Of a stretch of DNA of 46,304 bases, positions 38,957 to 46,304 are shown piece after piece. Numbering within the stretch: position 1 is the stretch's first letter; each line of letters starts with the position of its first letter. This DNA is from an uncultured Pelagibacteraceae bacterium (lineage in GTDB: Bacteria; Pseudomonadota; Alphaproteobacteria; Pelagibacterales; Pelagibacteraceae), in assembly GCA_902539035.1 (NCBI GenBank), contig CACBHL010000008.1, positions 1-46,304 on the forward strand, written 5' to 3'. Made by a program: the position numbers and the translations under genes. The notes under the pieces are model-generated. The model saw only the letters and a list, made by a program, of their open reading frames with translations, had not been told where the DNA came from and searched no databases.

Positions 38957-40258
38957 ATGGGAATTAATTTAACAAATTTTCTATCTTCGCAATCAAAAAA
39001 TACCAAAATGATTGATTTTCAAGACTTAGACCATATAGATGGTCTATCTATTTCAGTACTTAGTGCAAATTTATATAAAAACGACAGAGATGATTTGTCA
39101 ATGTTTTATTTCAGAGATGGTGCAAATCACGCTTCATTATATACTCAGTCTAAAATTGTTTCTGAAAATATTAAATGGAACTTAAATCAAAAACCCAAAA
39201 AGGTATTTTCTTTAATTGTTAATACTAGAAATGCAAACGCATTTACAGGTAAACAAGGATATGAAAGTTTAAAAAAATTAGCAGATATAATATCAAAAAA
39301 TTTAACAGAGAAACAAAAGCAAGATGAGGAAACACCTAAAAAAATAAATTCAAAAGAAATTCTATTTGGTTGTACAGGAACTATAGGAGAAGAGTTTCCA
39401 TTTGAAAAAATATCTCATCAAATACCTAATTTAATTAATAAAATTCGTTATACACAAAATAAATTTTTATGGATGAAAGCTGCTCTTGGAATAATGACTA
39501 CTGACACTAAGCCAAAAATTGCCATGGAAGAATGTTATATAGGAAGTGATAAAGTCAAAATTTATGGGATTGCTAAGGGCTCTGGAATGATACATCCCAA
39601 TATGGCAACAACCTTAGCTTACATTTTTACAGATGCGAGCATATCTAATGATATTTTAAATAAATTATTAAAAAAAAATATTTTTAATACTTTTAATGCC
39701 ATCTCTTGTGATGGGGATACTAGTACAAACGACATGGTGACTATTTTTGCGACTAATAAAATTAATAATTCACAAATAAAAAATATAAATGAAAACAAAA
39801 TTAAAAATTTTGATAAAGCCTTAAATAACGTTCTATTAAATTTAGCCAAAAGAGTAGTTGCAGATGGTGAGGGAGCATCAAAATTTGTTTCTATAAATGT
39901 GTCTAAATGTAAAAATGAAATAGAGGCAAAAAAAATAGCTTTTTCAATAGGAAACTCACCTTTAGTAAAAACTGCAATTGCAGGGGAGGACCCAAATTGG
40001 GGAAGAATTGTAATGGCAATAGGTAAAGCTGGACCAAAAATTAATTTAAAAAAACTCTGTATAAAATTAGGAAATATAAAAATAGTTCAAGATGGAAAAC
40101 TGTATCAAAATTATAGTGAAGAAGTGGCATCTAAATATATGAAAAACGAAAATATTGATATTAGTGTTGAAGTTTACACAGGAAAAAAAGATTTTACTTC
40201 ATACACTATGGATTTGACTAAGAAATATATAAATATTAATGCAGACTACAGAAGTTAA
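38957..40258 (+). CDS. argJ: Glutamate N-acetyltransferase / ornithine acetyltransferase
   Basis: Recycles the acetyl group from N-acetylornithine to glutamate, making free ornithine. An Ntn-type enzyme that cleaves itself before a Thr. The 433 residues contain KGSGMIHPNMATTLAYIF with T218 as the likely nucleophile after A217, ILFGCTGTIGE (oxyanion), TGKQGYE, NDMVTIFATN, DGEGASK and GEDPNWGRIVMA. With argD and argF it covers the central arginine route. The C-terminus YTMDLTKKYININADYRS is the standard family end. Confidence 0.95.
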   Translation: MGINLTNFLSSQSKNTKMIDFQDLDHIDGLSISVLSANLYKNDRDDLSMFYFRDGANHASLYTQSKIVSENIKWNLNQKPKKVFSLIVNTRNANAFTGKQGYESLKKLADIISKNLTEKQKQDEETPKKINSKEILFGCTGTIGEEFPFEKISHQIPNLINKIRYTQNKFLWMKAALGIMTTDTKPKIAMEECYIGSDKVKIYGIAKGSGMIHPNMATTLAYIFTDASISNDILNKLLKKNIFNTFNAISCDGDTSTNDMVTIFATNKINNSQIKNINENKIKNFDKALNNVLLNLAKRVVADGEGASKFVSINVSKCKNEIEAKKIAFSIGNSPLVKTAIAGEDPNWGRIVMAIGKAGPKINLKKLCIKLGNIKIVQDGKLYQNYSEEVASKYMKNENIDISVEVYTGKKDFTSYTMDLTKKYININADYRS

Positions 40259-40298
40259 AAAATATTGAAAATTTTTATTTAAAACCTACTTATATAAT

Positions 40299-40727
40299 AT
40301 GATTAAATATAAGTTAATTTGCAAAGATTGTAATACTAAATTCGATAGTTGGTTTGCATCATCTCATGAATATGAAAAGTTAAAAAAAAGAAAATTTCTG
40401 AATTGTAACAGTTGCAACTCATTAAGGGTAGAAAAAACTTTGATGGCTCCACAATTAATAAACAGCATAAATAAATCTGAAACAAAATTAAATATTGCAA
40501 AATACCAAAAAATTAAAAAAACTATTAAAAATTATCAAAAGTTTATTAAAGACAATTTTCAATACGTAGGAGATAATTTTGCTTATGAGGCAAGATCAAT
40601 TCATTACAATAATAAAAAAAAATCTAAAGGCATATACGGTAGTGCCTCAACAAAAGATCTTATAGAGCTAAAAGACGAAGGGATAGAGGCTCAGATGATA
40701 CCCTGGATAGAAGATAAAGAAAATTAA
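40299..40727 (+). CDS. DUF1178 family zinc-ribbon protein
   Basis: A 142-residue protein of the alphaproteobacterial/betaproteobacterial DUF1178 family. An N-terminal zinc ribbon is formed by C8-x2-C11 and C36-x2-C39 around FDSWFASSHEYEKL. The C-terminal half has VGDNFAYEARSIHYN, GIYGSAS and a terminal IPWIEDKEN, the family's conserved tail. Function is unknown. It overlaps ubiG tail to tail by 4 nt. Confidence 0.85.
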   Translation: MIKYKLICKDCNTKFDSWFASSHEYEKLKKRKFLNCNSCNSLRVEKTLMAPQLINSINKSETKLNIAKYQKIKKTIKNYQKFIKDNFQYVGDNFAYEARSIHYNNKKKSKGIYGSASTKDLIELKDEGIEAQMIPWIEDKEN

Positions 40728-41446
40728 TTTTTTAAAAATTTCGCAATATAGTTTACAGATAGGTCTTTCGTAATACTCCACTCATCTTTTATTATATTAA
40801 AATGCATTCCATCAAACTTTTTTAAAGATAAATTATTTTTGATCAAAATCTTTTCAAGATCCTCAGGTTTAACAAATTTTTCCCACTCATGAGTTCCTAT
40901 TGGTAACCATCTTAAAACATACTCTGCTCCAACTATAGCAAACACATATGACTTTAAAGTTTTATTAATTGTTGCAACAAACATTAAACCATTTTTCTTA
41001 AGAAGTTTAGAGCACGATTTTAGAAAGTAAGAAATATCTTCTACATGCTCAACTATTTCCATATTAAGTATTACGTCAAATTTTTTCGCAATTTTCAATT
41101 TTTCAGGAGACGAACAGATATAATTTATTTTAAGCCCATTCCGATTTGCATGAAGTTTCGCAATTTTAATATTTTTAATTGATGCATCGATCCCAGTAAT
41201 ATTAGCACCCAATCTACACATTGGTTCAGAAAGTAACCCTCCACCACAACCAATATCTAAAATATTAATTCCAGATAAAGGCTTAGCTTTATTTCTTGCT
41301 TTAAATTGATCAATTATATTTTCCTTAATATATTTAATTCTTATTGGATTAAATTTGTGCAAAGGTTTAAATTTTCCGTGAGGATCCCACCATTCATCCG
41401 CCATATTTGAAAATTTTTCAATTTCTTTTTTATTTACGCTACTCAT
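40724..41446 (-). CDS. ubiG: Ubiquinone biosynthesis O-methyltransferase
   Basis: SAM-dependent enzyme performing both O-methylations in ubiquinone synthesis. The 240 residues have the family N-terminus FSNMADEWWDPHGKFKPLHK, SAM motif I LDIGCGGGLLSEPM, ITGID, EIVEHVEDI and LPIGTHEWEKFVKPEDLE. It is the only ubiquinone gene in the window. Divergent from lysC with 76 nt between starts. Confidence 0.95.
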   Translation of the reverse strand: MSSVNKKEIEKFSNMADEWWDPHGKFKPLHKFNPIRIKYIKENIIDQFKARNKAKPLSGINILDIGCGGGLLSEPMCRLGANITGIDASIKNIKIAKLHANRNGLKINYICSSPEKLKIAKKFDVILNMEIVEHVEDISYFLKSCSKLLKKNGLMFVATINKTLKSYVFAIVGAEYVLRWLPIGTHEWEKFVKPEDLEKILIKNNLSLKKFDGMHFNIIKDEWSITKDLSVNYIAKFLKN

Positions 41447-41459
41447 GTAAGATAATTAG

Positions 41460-41490
41460 TTGACATAGCAATTAAGATGTATTTTATCAA
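41460..41490 (+). promoter_or_regulatory. lysC promoter candidate
   Basis: A perfect TTGACA at 41460-41465 is followed by TATCAA at 41485-41490 (19-nt spacing) in the divergent ubiG/lysC spacer. The -35 match is strong but the -10 match is poor and the spacing long, so the exact -10 is uncertain. No riboswitch or leader peptide is visible in the 76-nt spacer. Confidence 0.4.
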
Positions 41491-41522
41491 ATATTAATTA
41501 AATAATTATTATTCAGCTGATC

Positions 41523-42734
41523 ATGAAAACTGTAGTACTTAAATTCGGAGGAACTTCTGTTGGTAACATAGATAGAATTAAAAAAGTAAGTAAAATTATA
41601 GCTTCTTACAAAAAGAAAAAATATAAAGTGGTTGTAATTTCTTCTGCTATGAGCGGAGTTACCAATGATCTAGTTAATAAATCAAAGTCAATTAGTAACA
41701 ATTTTGATTTGGCAGAATATGACGCACTAGTATCTACTGGTGAACAAGTTTCATGTGCGCTTATAGCAGGTAGATTGAAACATATTGGGTTAAAATCGAG
41801 ATCTTGGCAATCCTGGCAGTTACCCATTGTTACGGAAGGAAACTATTCAGCTGCTCGGATAAATAAAATAAATGTTAAGGAATTGAATAAATATATGAAC
41901 AATGGTGGCATTCCAATTGTAACTGGTTTTCAAGGAATTAATAAAAATTTTAGAATAACGACTATTGGTAGAAGTGGATCTGATGCTACTGCAATAATGT
42001 TAGCTAAATATATTAAAGCTGACGAATGCATAATCTTTACTGATGTCGAGGGTGTTTATACTACCGACCCAAGACAGCACAAAAAAGCAAAAAAAATTAA
42101 AAAAATTTTTTATGATGAGATGCTTGAAATGGCGTCATTAGGTTCAAAAGTAATGCAACCAACTTCAATTCAGGATGCGAAGCTGAATAAAATAGACATT
42201 AAAGTCAAATCCTCTTTTGCATTTAAGTCAGGAACTTTAATTACAAATTCTAAAAAATCATTTAGTGACCAAATTATTACTGGAATTTCATCAACTAAAA
42301 ATGACGCCAAAATTACAATAGTTGGTGTTAAGGATAGTCCTGGTGTTGCTGCATCAATTTTTAAACCACTATCTAAAAACTTGATAAACGTTGATATGGT
42401 CGTTCAAAATATCTCACAAAACGGAAAGAATACTGATTTGACTTTTACAATTAAATCTGAGGATCTTAAAAAAACTGAAAAGCTGATAAAAGAAAATAAA
42501 AATATTTCATATAAAAAATTATCTTTTGATAAAAATGTCTCTAAAGTATCAATAATTGGAGTTGGAATGATTACAACACCTGGAATAACATATAGGATGT
42601 TTCAAGCTTTAGCTTTAAAAAAAATAAATATTTTAGTTATTTCAACATCTGAAATTAAAATATCAGTTTTAGTATCAGCAAAGCATGTTAAAAAGGCAAT
42701 TGCATCTTTACATAAGGAATTTAAACTAGATTAA
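41523..42734 (+). CDS. lysC: Aspartate kinase
   Basis: First step of Lys/Thr/Met synthesis. The 403 residues begin with [15 protein letters not shown], the kinase motif, then [30 protein letters not shown] and [12 protein letters not shown]. Two ACT domains follow (about 265-400) with [12 protein letters not shown] and [16 protein letters not shown] [13 protein letters not shown], the site of feedback inhibition by lysine and/or threonine. It heads the operon lysC-ispG-prfA-prmC-DUF4167; in many alphaproteobacteria ptsP stands where ispG is here. Confidence 0.96.
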   Translation: MKTVVLKFGGTSVGNIDRIKKVSKIIASYKKKKYKVVVISSAMSGVTNDLVNKSKSISNNFDLAEYDALVSTGEQVSCALIAGRLKHIGLKSRSWQSWQLPIVTEGNYSAARINKINVKELNKYMNNGGIPIVTGFQGINKNFRITTIGRSGSDATAIMLAKYIKADECIIFTDVEGVYTTDPRQHKKAKKIKKIFYDEMLEMASLGSKVMQPTSIQDAKLNKIDIKVKSSFAFKSGTLITNSKKSFSDQIITGISSTKNDAKITIVGVKDSPGVAASIFKPLSKNLINVDMVVQNISQNGKNTDLTFTIKSEDLKKTEKLIKENKNISYKKLSFDKNVSKVSIIGVGMITTPGITYRMFQALALKKINILVISTSEIKISVLVSAKHVKKAIASLHKEFKLD

Positions 42735-42738
42735 TTTC

Positions 42739-43833
42739 ATGAGTGTTAGGCCATTTAGAGATATTAGAAGAAGAAAAACAAAAGTAATAAATGTTGGTGA
42801 CGTTAAAATTGGTGGAGATAACCCAATTTCTGTTCAATCAATGACCAACACTTTAACAACAGATGTTAAAGCAACAATAAATCAAATTAATGATATTGCT
42901 GATGAAGGGGCTGATATAGTTAGGGTTTCATGTCCAGATGCAGAGTCAACTCAAGCTCTTAAAGAAATAGTTAAACATGCATCAATCCCAGTAGTAGCAG
43001 ATATCCATTTTCATTATAAAAGAGCAATTGAGGCTGCTGAAAACGGAGCTAAATGTTTAAGAATAAATCCTGGTAATATTGGAGATGAGTCAAAAATTCA
43101 TGATGTTCTAAGTGCTGCAAAGAATAATGGTTGCTCAGTTAGAATTGGAGTAAATGCTGGATCATTAGAAAAAGATATATTAGATAAGTTTAAAGAACCT
43201 TGTCCAGAAGCTCTAGTGGAAAGTGCATTAAGAAATATAAAAATATTGGAAGACAAAGATTTTTTTAATTTTAAGATAAGTGTTAAATCCTCTGATGTTT
43301 TTTTGTCAATTGCTGCTTACAGACAATTATCTAAAGTGTGTGACTATCCACTTCATTTAGGCATTACAGAGGCTGGCAGTTTTGTCTCTGGAAGCATAAA
43401 GTCTTCTATAGGACTTGGTAGTCTTTTGATGGATGGAATTGGAGACACAATAAGGATTTCATTATCCGATAACCCCACAAAAGAGGTTACAATAGGGAAT
43501 GAAATTTTAAAATCATTAAGTTTAAGGAATAGAGGAGTTAAAATTATATCTTGCCCCTCATGTGCAAGACAAGCTTTTCAAGTAATTGATACTGTCAAAA
43601 TATTGGAAGAAAAACTATCTCATATAAAAACACCTATAACACTGTCAATAATTGGGTGTGTTGTAAATGGACCAGGAGAAGCAGCTATGACTGATATAGG
43701 TATAACTGGAGGTGGAAAAGGTAATAACATGCTTTATTTGTCTGGAGTTCAAAATCAAAAGGTTCTTACCAAAGATATTATTGAAAAAGTTATAACAGAG
43801 GTTGAAAAAAAAGCATCTGAGCTGGAAAAATAA
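42739..43833 (+). CDS. ispG: 4-hydroxy-3-methylbut-2-enyl diphosphate synthase
   Basis: Penultimate step of the MEP isoprenoid pathway, a [4Fe-4S] enzyme. The 364-residue bacterial-type protein has a TIM barrel with [22 protein letters not shown] and RINPGNIG, then the cluster domain with [10 protein letters not shown] (C272, C275), [10 protein letters not shown] (C307) and catalytic E314, all present. The start is 4 nt after lysC and the stop 2 nt before prfA. Confidence 0.96.
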   Translation: MSVRPFRDIRRRKTKVINVGDVKIGGDNPISVQSMTNTLTTDVKATINQINDIADEGADIVRVSCPDAESTQALKEIVKHASIPVVADIHFHYKRAIEAAENGAKCLRINPGNIGDESKIHDVLSAAKNNGCSVRIGVNAGSLEKDILDKFKEPCPEALVESALRNIKILEDKDFFNFKISVKSSDVFLSIAAYRQLSKVCDYPLHLGITEAGSFVSGSIKSSIGLGSLLMDGIGDTIRISLSDNPTKEVTIGNEILKSLSLRNRGVKIISCPSCARQAFQVIDTVKILEEKLSHIKTPITLSIIGCVVNGPGEAAMTDIGITGGGKGNNMLYLSGVQNQKVLTKDIIEKVITEVEKKASELEK

Positions 43834-43835
43834 AA

Positions 43836-44909
43836 ATGATACCTAATAAAACAATTGAGGAACTTATATCCAGGCATTCTAAATTAGAAAAAGACTTATC
43901 TTCTGGGACAATAGACAAAAAATTATTTGCAGAAAAATCAAAAGAATATTCAGATGTAAATGAGATTATCGAAAATGCAAAAAAATATATTTCATTTGAT
44001 AAAGATAAGAAAGAATTAGAAAAATTGTTAAATGATAATTCCTCAGATAAGGAATTAAGAAAAATGGCTGAGATAGAATTAGGTGATTTACAAATGCAAT
44101 ATGAGATAAATGAAAAAAAATTAAAACTATTTTTATTACCAAAAGATGAAGCTGACAAAAAAAATGCTATTATTGAAATAAGAGCAGGAACAGGTGGACT
44201 AGAAGCAAGTTTATTTGCATCTGATCTTTTTAAAATGTATGAAAAAGTAAGTCATAAAAAAAAATGGTCTTTAGAACTTATTTCAATTTCAAGAAGTGAT
44301 GCTGGTGGCTTAAAGGAAGTTATAGCCTCAATTAAAGGTAATAATATTTATTCAACACTTAAGTATGAGAGTGGAGTTCATCGAGTACAAAGAGTTCCTG
44401 ATACTGAAACTCAAGGAAGAGTTCATACATCAGCAGCAACAGTTGCTGTGTTACCTGAGGCAGAAGAGGTTGATCTAAAAATAAATGAAACAGATTTAAG
44501 AATAGATGTTTTTAGAGCTGGTGGTCCAGGTGGTCAATCTGTAAATACAACTGATAGCGCAGTAAGAATAACACATATTCCTACTGGTTTATCGGTCTCC
44601 CAGCAGGATGAAAAATCTCAACACAAAAATAAAGCAAAAGGAATGAAAATATTAAGAGCACGTTTATATGAATTAGAAAGATCAAGAATTGATCAAGAAA
44701 GGTCAAAAGATCGTAAAACTAAAATTGGAACTGGCGACAGATCAGAACGTATTAGAACCTATAATTTTCCCCAAGGAAGAGTGACCGACCATAGAATAAA
44801 TTTAACATTACACAGATTAGAAGAGTTTTTAGAAGGAGAAGCTTTTGATGAGATGATCGAGTCATTAACCTTGCAAGCTCAAGAAGATAGCTTAAATAAT
44901 TTAAAATAA
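43836..44909 (+). CDS. prfA: Peptide chain release factor 1
   Basis: Terminates translation at UAA and UAG. The 357 residues have the N-terminal coiled coil, the stop-recognition segment [14 protein letters not shown] (P-x-T at 188-190) and the catalytic GGQ at 232-234 in [17 protein letters not shown]. RGSHRIxT-type C-terminal helices end at the usual length. It overlaps prmC, which methylates the GGQ glutamine, by one base, so enzyme and substrate are coupled. Confidence 0.96.
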   Translation: MIPNKTIEELISRHSKLEKDLSSGTIDKKLFAEKSKEYSDVNEIIENAKKYISFDKDKKELEKLLNDNSSDKELRKMAEIELGDLQMQYEINEKKLKLFLLPKDEADKKNAIIEIRAGTGGLEASLFASDLFKMYEKVSHKKKWSLELISISRSDAGGLKEVIASIKGNNIYSTLKYESGVHRVQRVPDTETQGRVHTSAATVAVLPEAEEVDLKINETDLRIDVFRAGGPGGQSVNTTDSAVRITHIPTGLSVSQQDEKSQHKNKAKGMKILRARLYELERSRIDQERSKDRKTKIGTGDRSERIRTYNFPQGRVTDHRINLTLHRLEEFLEGEAFDEMIESLTLQAQEDSLNNLK

Positions 44910-45751
44910 TGAATATCAATTTAGCAATTATTCAGGGTGCAAAAGTCTTAAAAGATAATTCTATTCATAATTCATATTTAGATTCTGAAATATTAATGTC
45001 AAAAGTAATTGAAAAAGATAGGAAGTATATTTTACTCAATTCTGACAGATATCTTGATAACAGGGATTTAAATTCTTTTCAAAAATTAATTAAAAAAAGG
45101 TCACTTGGAAAACCAATTGCTTATTTGACTAATAAAAAGTTCTTTTGGGACTCAGAATTTTTGGTATCTGATGATACTTTGATACCTAGGCCAGACACGG
45201 AGTTGATTGTTGAGAAAGTATTAGAATTAACAGCTCATAAAAAAAAAATAAGCATATTAGAGATAGGAGTTGGAACTGGGTGTATACTTCTGTCAATTCT
45301 TAAAGAAAAAAAAAATTTTTATGGTACAGGAATCGATATAAGTAAAAATTGTTTAAATGTGAGCAAATTAAACGCAATTAAGCTTAAAGTTAGCTCTAAT
45401 CTTAAGTTATATAAATCAGATGTTGACAAATTCAATTTAGGCAAATATGATTTAATTATATCTAACCCTCCATATATTAAAAAAAAAAAGTTAAAATATT
45501 TGGAAAAAGATGTTGCTAAGTTTGAGCCAAAACTAGCTTTAGACGGTGGATTAGATGGTTTATCAGAAATCAGAAAAGTAATTAAAAAATCATCTGAACT
45601 GATTAAAAAGGGCGGTAAATTTGTTTTAGAGATCGGTTTTGATCAAAAAAATATAGTAATAAGTTTATTAAAAAAAGAGGGATTTTATATTAAAAGCATT
45701 AACAAAGATCTTGCTCACAACGATCGATGTATAGTTTGCACAAAAATATAG
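44909..45751 (+). CDS. prmC: Release factor glutamine methyltransferase
   Basis: Methylates the Gln of the GGQ motif of RF1 and RF2 with SAM. The 280 residues have the N-terminal helical domain, LIPRPDTELIVE (91-102), SAM motif I LEIGVGTGCILLS and the NPPYI catalytic motif at 186-190. The position after prfA is nearly universal. The C-terminus HNDRCIVCTKI resembles the family's DRxxxx end. Confidence 0.95.
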   Translation: MNINLAIIQGAKVLKDNSIHNSYLDSEILMSKVIEKDRKYILLNSDRYLDNRDLNSFQKLIKKRSLGKPIAYLTNKKFFWDSEFLVSDDTLIPRPDTELIVEKVLELTAHKKKISILEIGVGTGCILLSILKEKKNFYGTGIDISKNCLNVSKLNAIKLKVSSNLKLYKSDVDKFNLGKYDLIISNPPYIKKKKLKYLEKDVAKFEPKLALDGGLDGLSEIRKVIKKSSELIKKGGKFVLEIGFDQKNIVISLLKKEGFYIKSINKDLAHNDRCIVCTKI

Positions 45752-45763
45752 TTTTTTAAAATC

Positions 45764-46201
45764 ATGGTAACATTTAGAAGCAATAACAATAGAAGAAATA
45801 ATTTTAGAAGAAATGATAGAAACTTCAAATCAAATGGAGATAGACCAAAATTCGGATCAAATTTTTCTAACAATGAAAATTTTAAAAGAAAAGCACCTGG
45901 TAGAAATAACCATAATGCACCAAAACTTATTGAAAAATACAACGATTTAGCAAGAGAAGCTTCTTCAAATGGTGATAAAATTTTATCTGAAAATTATCTT
46001 CAACATGCCGATCATTTTACAAGAGTTTTAAATGAAAGAGAAAGTATTAGAAGAGAGAGGTTTGCTGAGAGTAAAAGTGAGGAAAACCCTAATCTTTTGG
46101 AGGAAACAATGAAACCAAATATCGAAAATTCTGAAAACAATTTAGCTAAAGTTTCAAAAAATGAAAATGACGAAGAAAAAGTTCCAAAATCTCAAGTTTA
46201 A
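45764..46201 (+). CDS. DUF4167 family protein
   Basis: A 145-residue protein of the alphaproteobacterial DUF4167 family, found after prmC in the order seen here. The N-terminus is rich in Arg and Asn (MVTFRSNNNRRNNFRR), an RNA-binding-like tail. The conserved core is YNDLAREASSNGDKILSENY followed by LQHADHFTRVL (about 59-91). The C-terminus is acidic and probably disordered. Function unknown. Starts 12 nt after prmC. Confidence 0.88.
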   Translation: MVTFRSNNNRRNNFRRNDRNFKSNGDRPKFGSNFSNNENFKRKAPGRNNHNAPKLIEKYNDLAREASSNGDKILSENYLQHADHFTRVLNERESIRRERFAESKSEENPNLLEETMKPNIENSENNLAKVSKNENDEEKVPKSQV

Positions 46202-46205
46202 ATAA

Positions 46206-46304
46206 TTAATTTAATCCTATAATTTTTTCAGATTTTAAAACATCTAATTTAATTTTTTTAGTCTCAAATATTTTTCTTTCTTTGCCTTTTAAAATTTTTC
46301 CCGA
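46206..46304 (-). CDS. C-terminal fragment of an unidentified gene
   Basis: On the minus strand, the last 99 nt form an open frame that ends in TAA at 46208-46206 and runs off the window. The visible 32 residues are SGKILKGKERKIFETKKIKL followed by DVLKSEKIIGLN, a Lys/Ile-rich tail that I do not recognise. Lack of any stop in the frame and the convergent, tight packing against the DUF4167 gene are the only support. Confidence 0.45.
   Translation of the reverse strand, partial: SGKILKGKERKIFETKKIKLDVLKSEKIIGLN

Overview
The window is a compact, strongly A+T-rich chromosome segment from an alphaproteobacterium, almost certainly the SAR11 clade (Candidatus Pelagibacter and relatives). Signs visible here are short intergenic gaps, many 1-4 nt start/stop overlaps, Lys/Asn/Ile-rich proteins and alphaproteobacterial gene orders: murA-DUF2948-hisD-infA, trpF-trpB-trpA-accD-folC, cycM/kdsB/pheA, and lysC...prfA-prmC-DUF4167. 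A GcrA regulator, a tRNA-His without G-1, and a tandem glycine riboswitch in front of malate synthase also fit. There is no prophage, transposon, CRISPR array or rRNA operon. No gene-free stretch exceeds 300 nt; the two longest are 4518-4746 (RNA hairpins) and 34980-35250 (glycine riboswitch plus divergent promoters).

Layout. 1-4141: a partial tRNA, two small basic ORFs, dcd, murA, DUF2948, hisD, infA (TTG start), then tRNA-Phe. 4305-7934: a cold-shock gene, a structured spacer, then tRNA-His, hisS, hisZ, hisG as one tight unit. 8113-11731: rmuC, an MGME1-like PD-(D/E)XK exonuclease, exonuclease I and a thioredoxin. 11728-24149, minus strand: a near-continuous run in transcriptional order rnd, kdsD, lptC, lptB, aroA, cmk, rpsA, ihfB, pyrF, trpF, trpB, trpA, accD, folC. 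24156-28441: an NDUFA9-like SDR, gcrA, argD-argF and a membrane-anchored cytochrome c. 28553-32830: kdsB-pheA, the small SRP RNA, dnaX-ybaB-recR. 32817-35140, minus: glcB behind the riboswitch. 35251-46304: accA, secA (minus), argJ, DUF1178, ubiG (minus), then lysC-ispG-prfA-prmC-DUF4167 and a gene fragment at the edge.

The genes are mostly core metabolism and information processing: histidine, tryptophan, arginine, Phe, aspartate-family and isoprenoid synthesis, Kdo/LPS supply and export, fatty-acid initiation (accA, accD), translation and DNA repair. Histidine genes cluster around a tRNA-His. Glycine status is linked to glyoxylate use through the glcB riboswitch.

What stands out is active-site deviation in intact, syntenic genes of the minus-strand run: TrpB differs at three catalytic positions, TrpA in the loop that talks to TrpB, Cmk lacks the Walker A lysine, FolC has Tyr in its P-loop, and AccD has an altered zinc ribbon. 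Outside that run, AccA carries an added C-terminal membrane helix, ArgF has altered carbamoyl-phosphate and ornithine loops, dnaX has an A9 run placed to make a gamma-like truncation, and the glcB start codon can pair with the 5' side of the riboswitch. All family assignments come from reading motifs; no database search was run.
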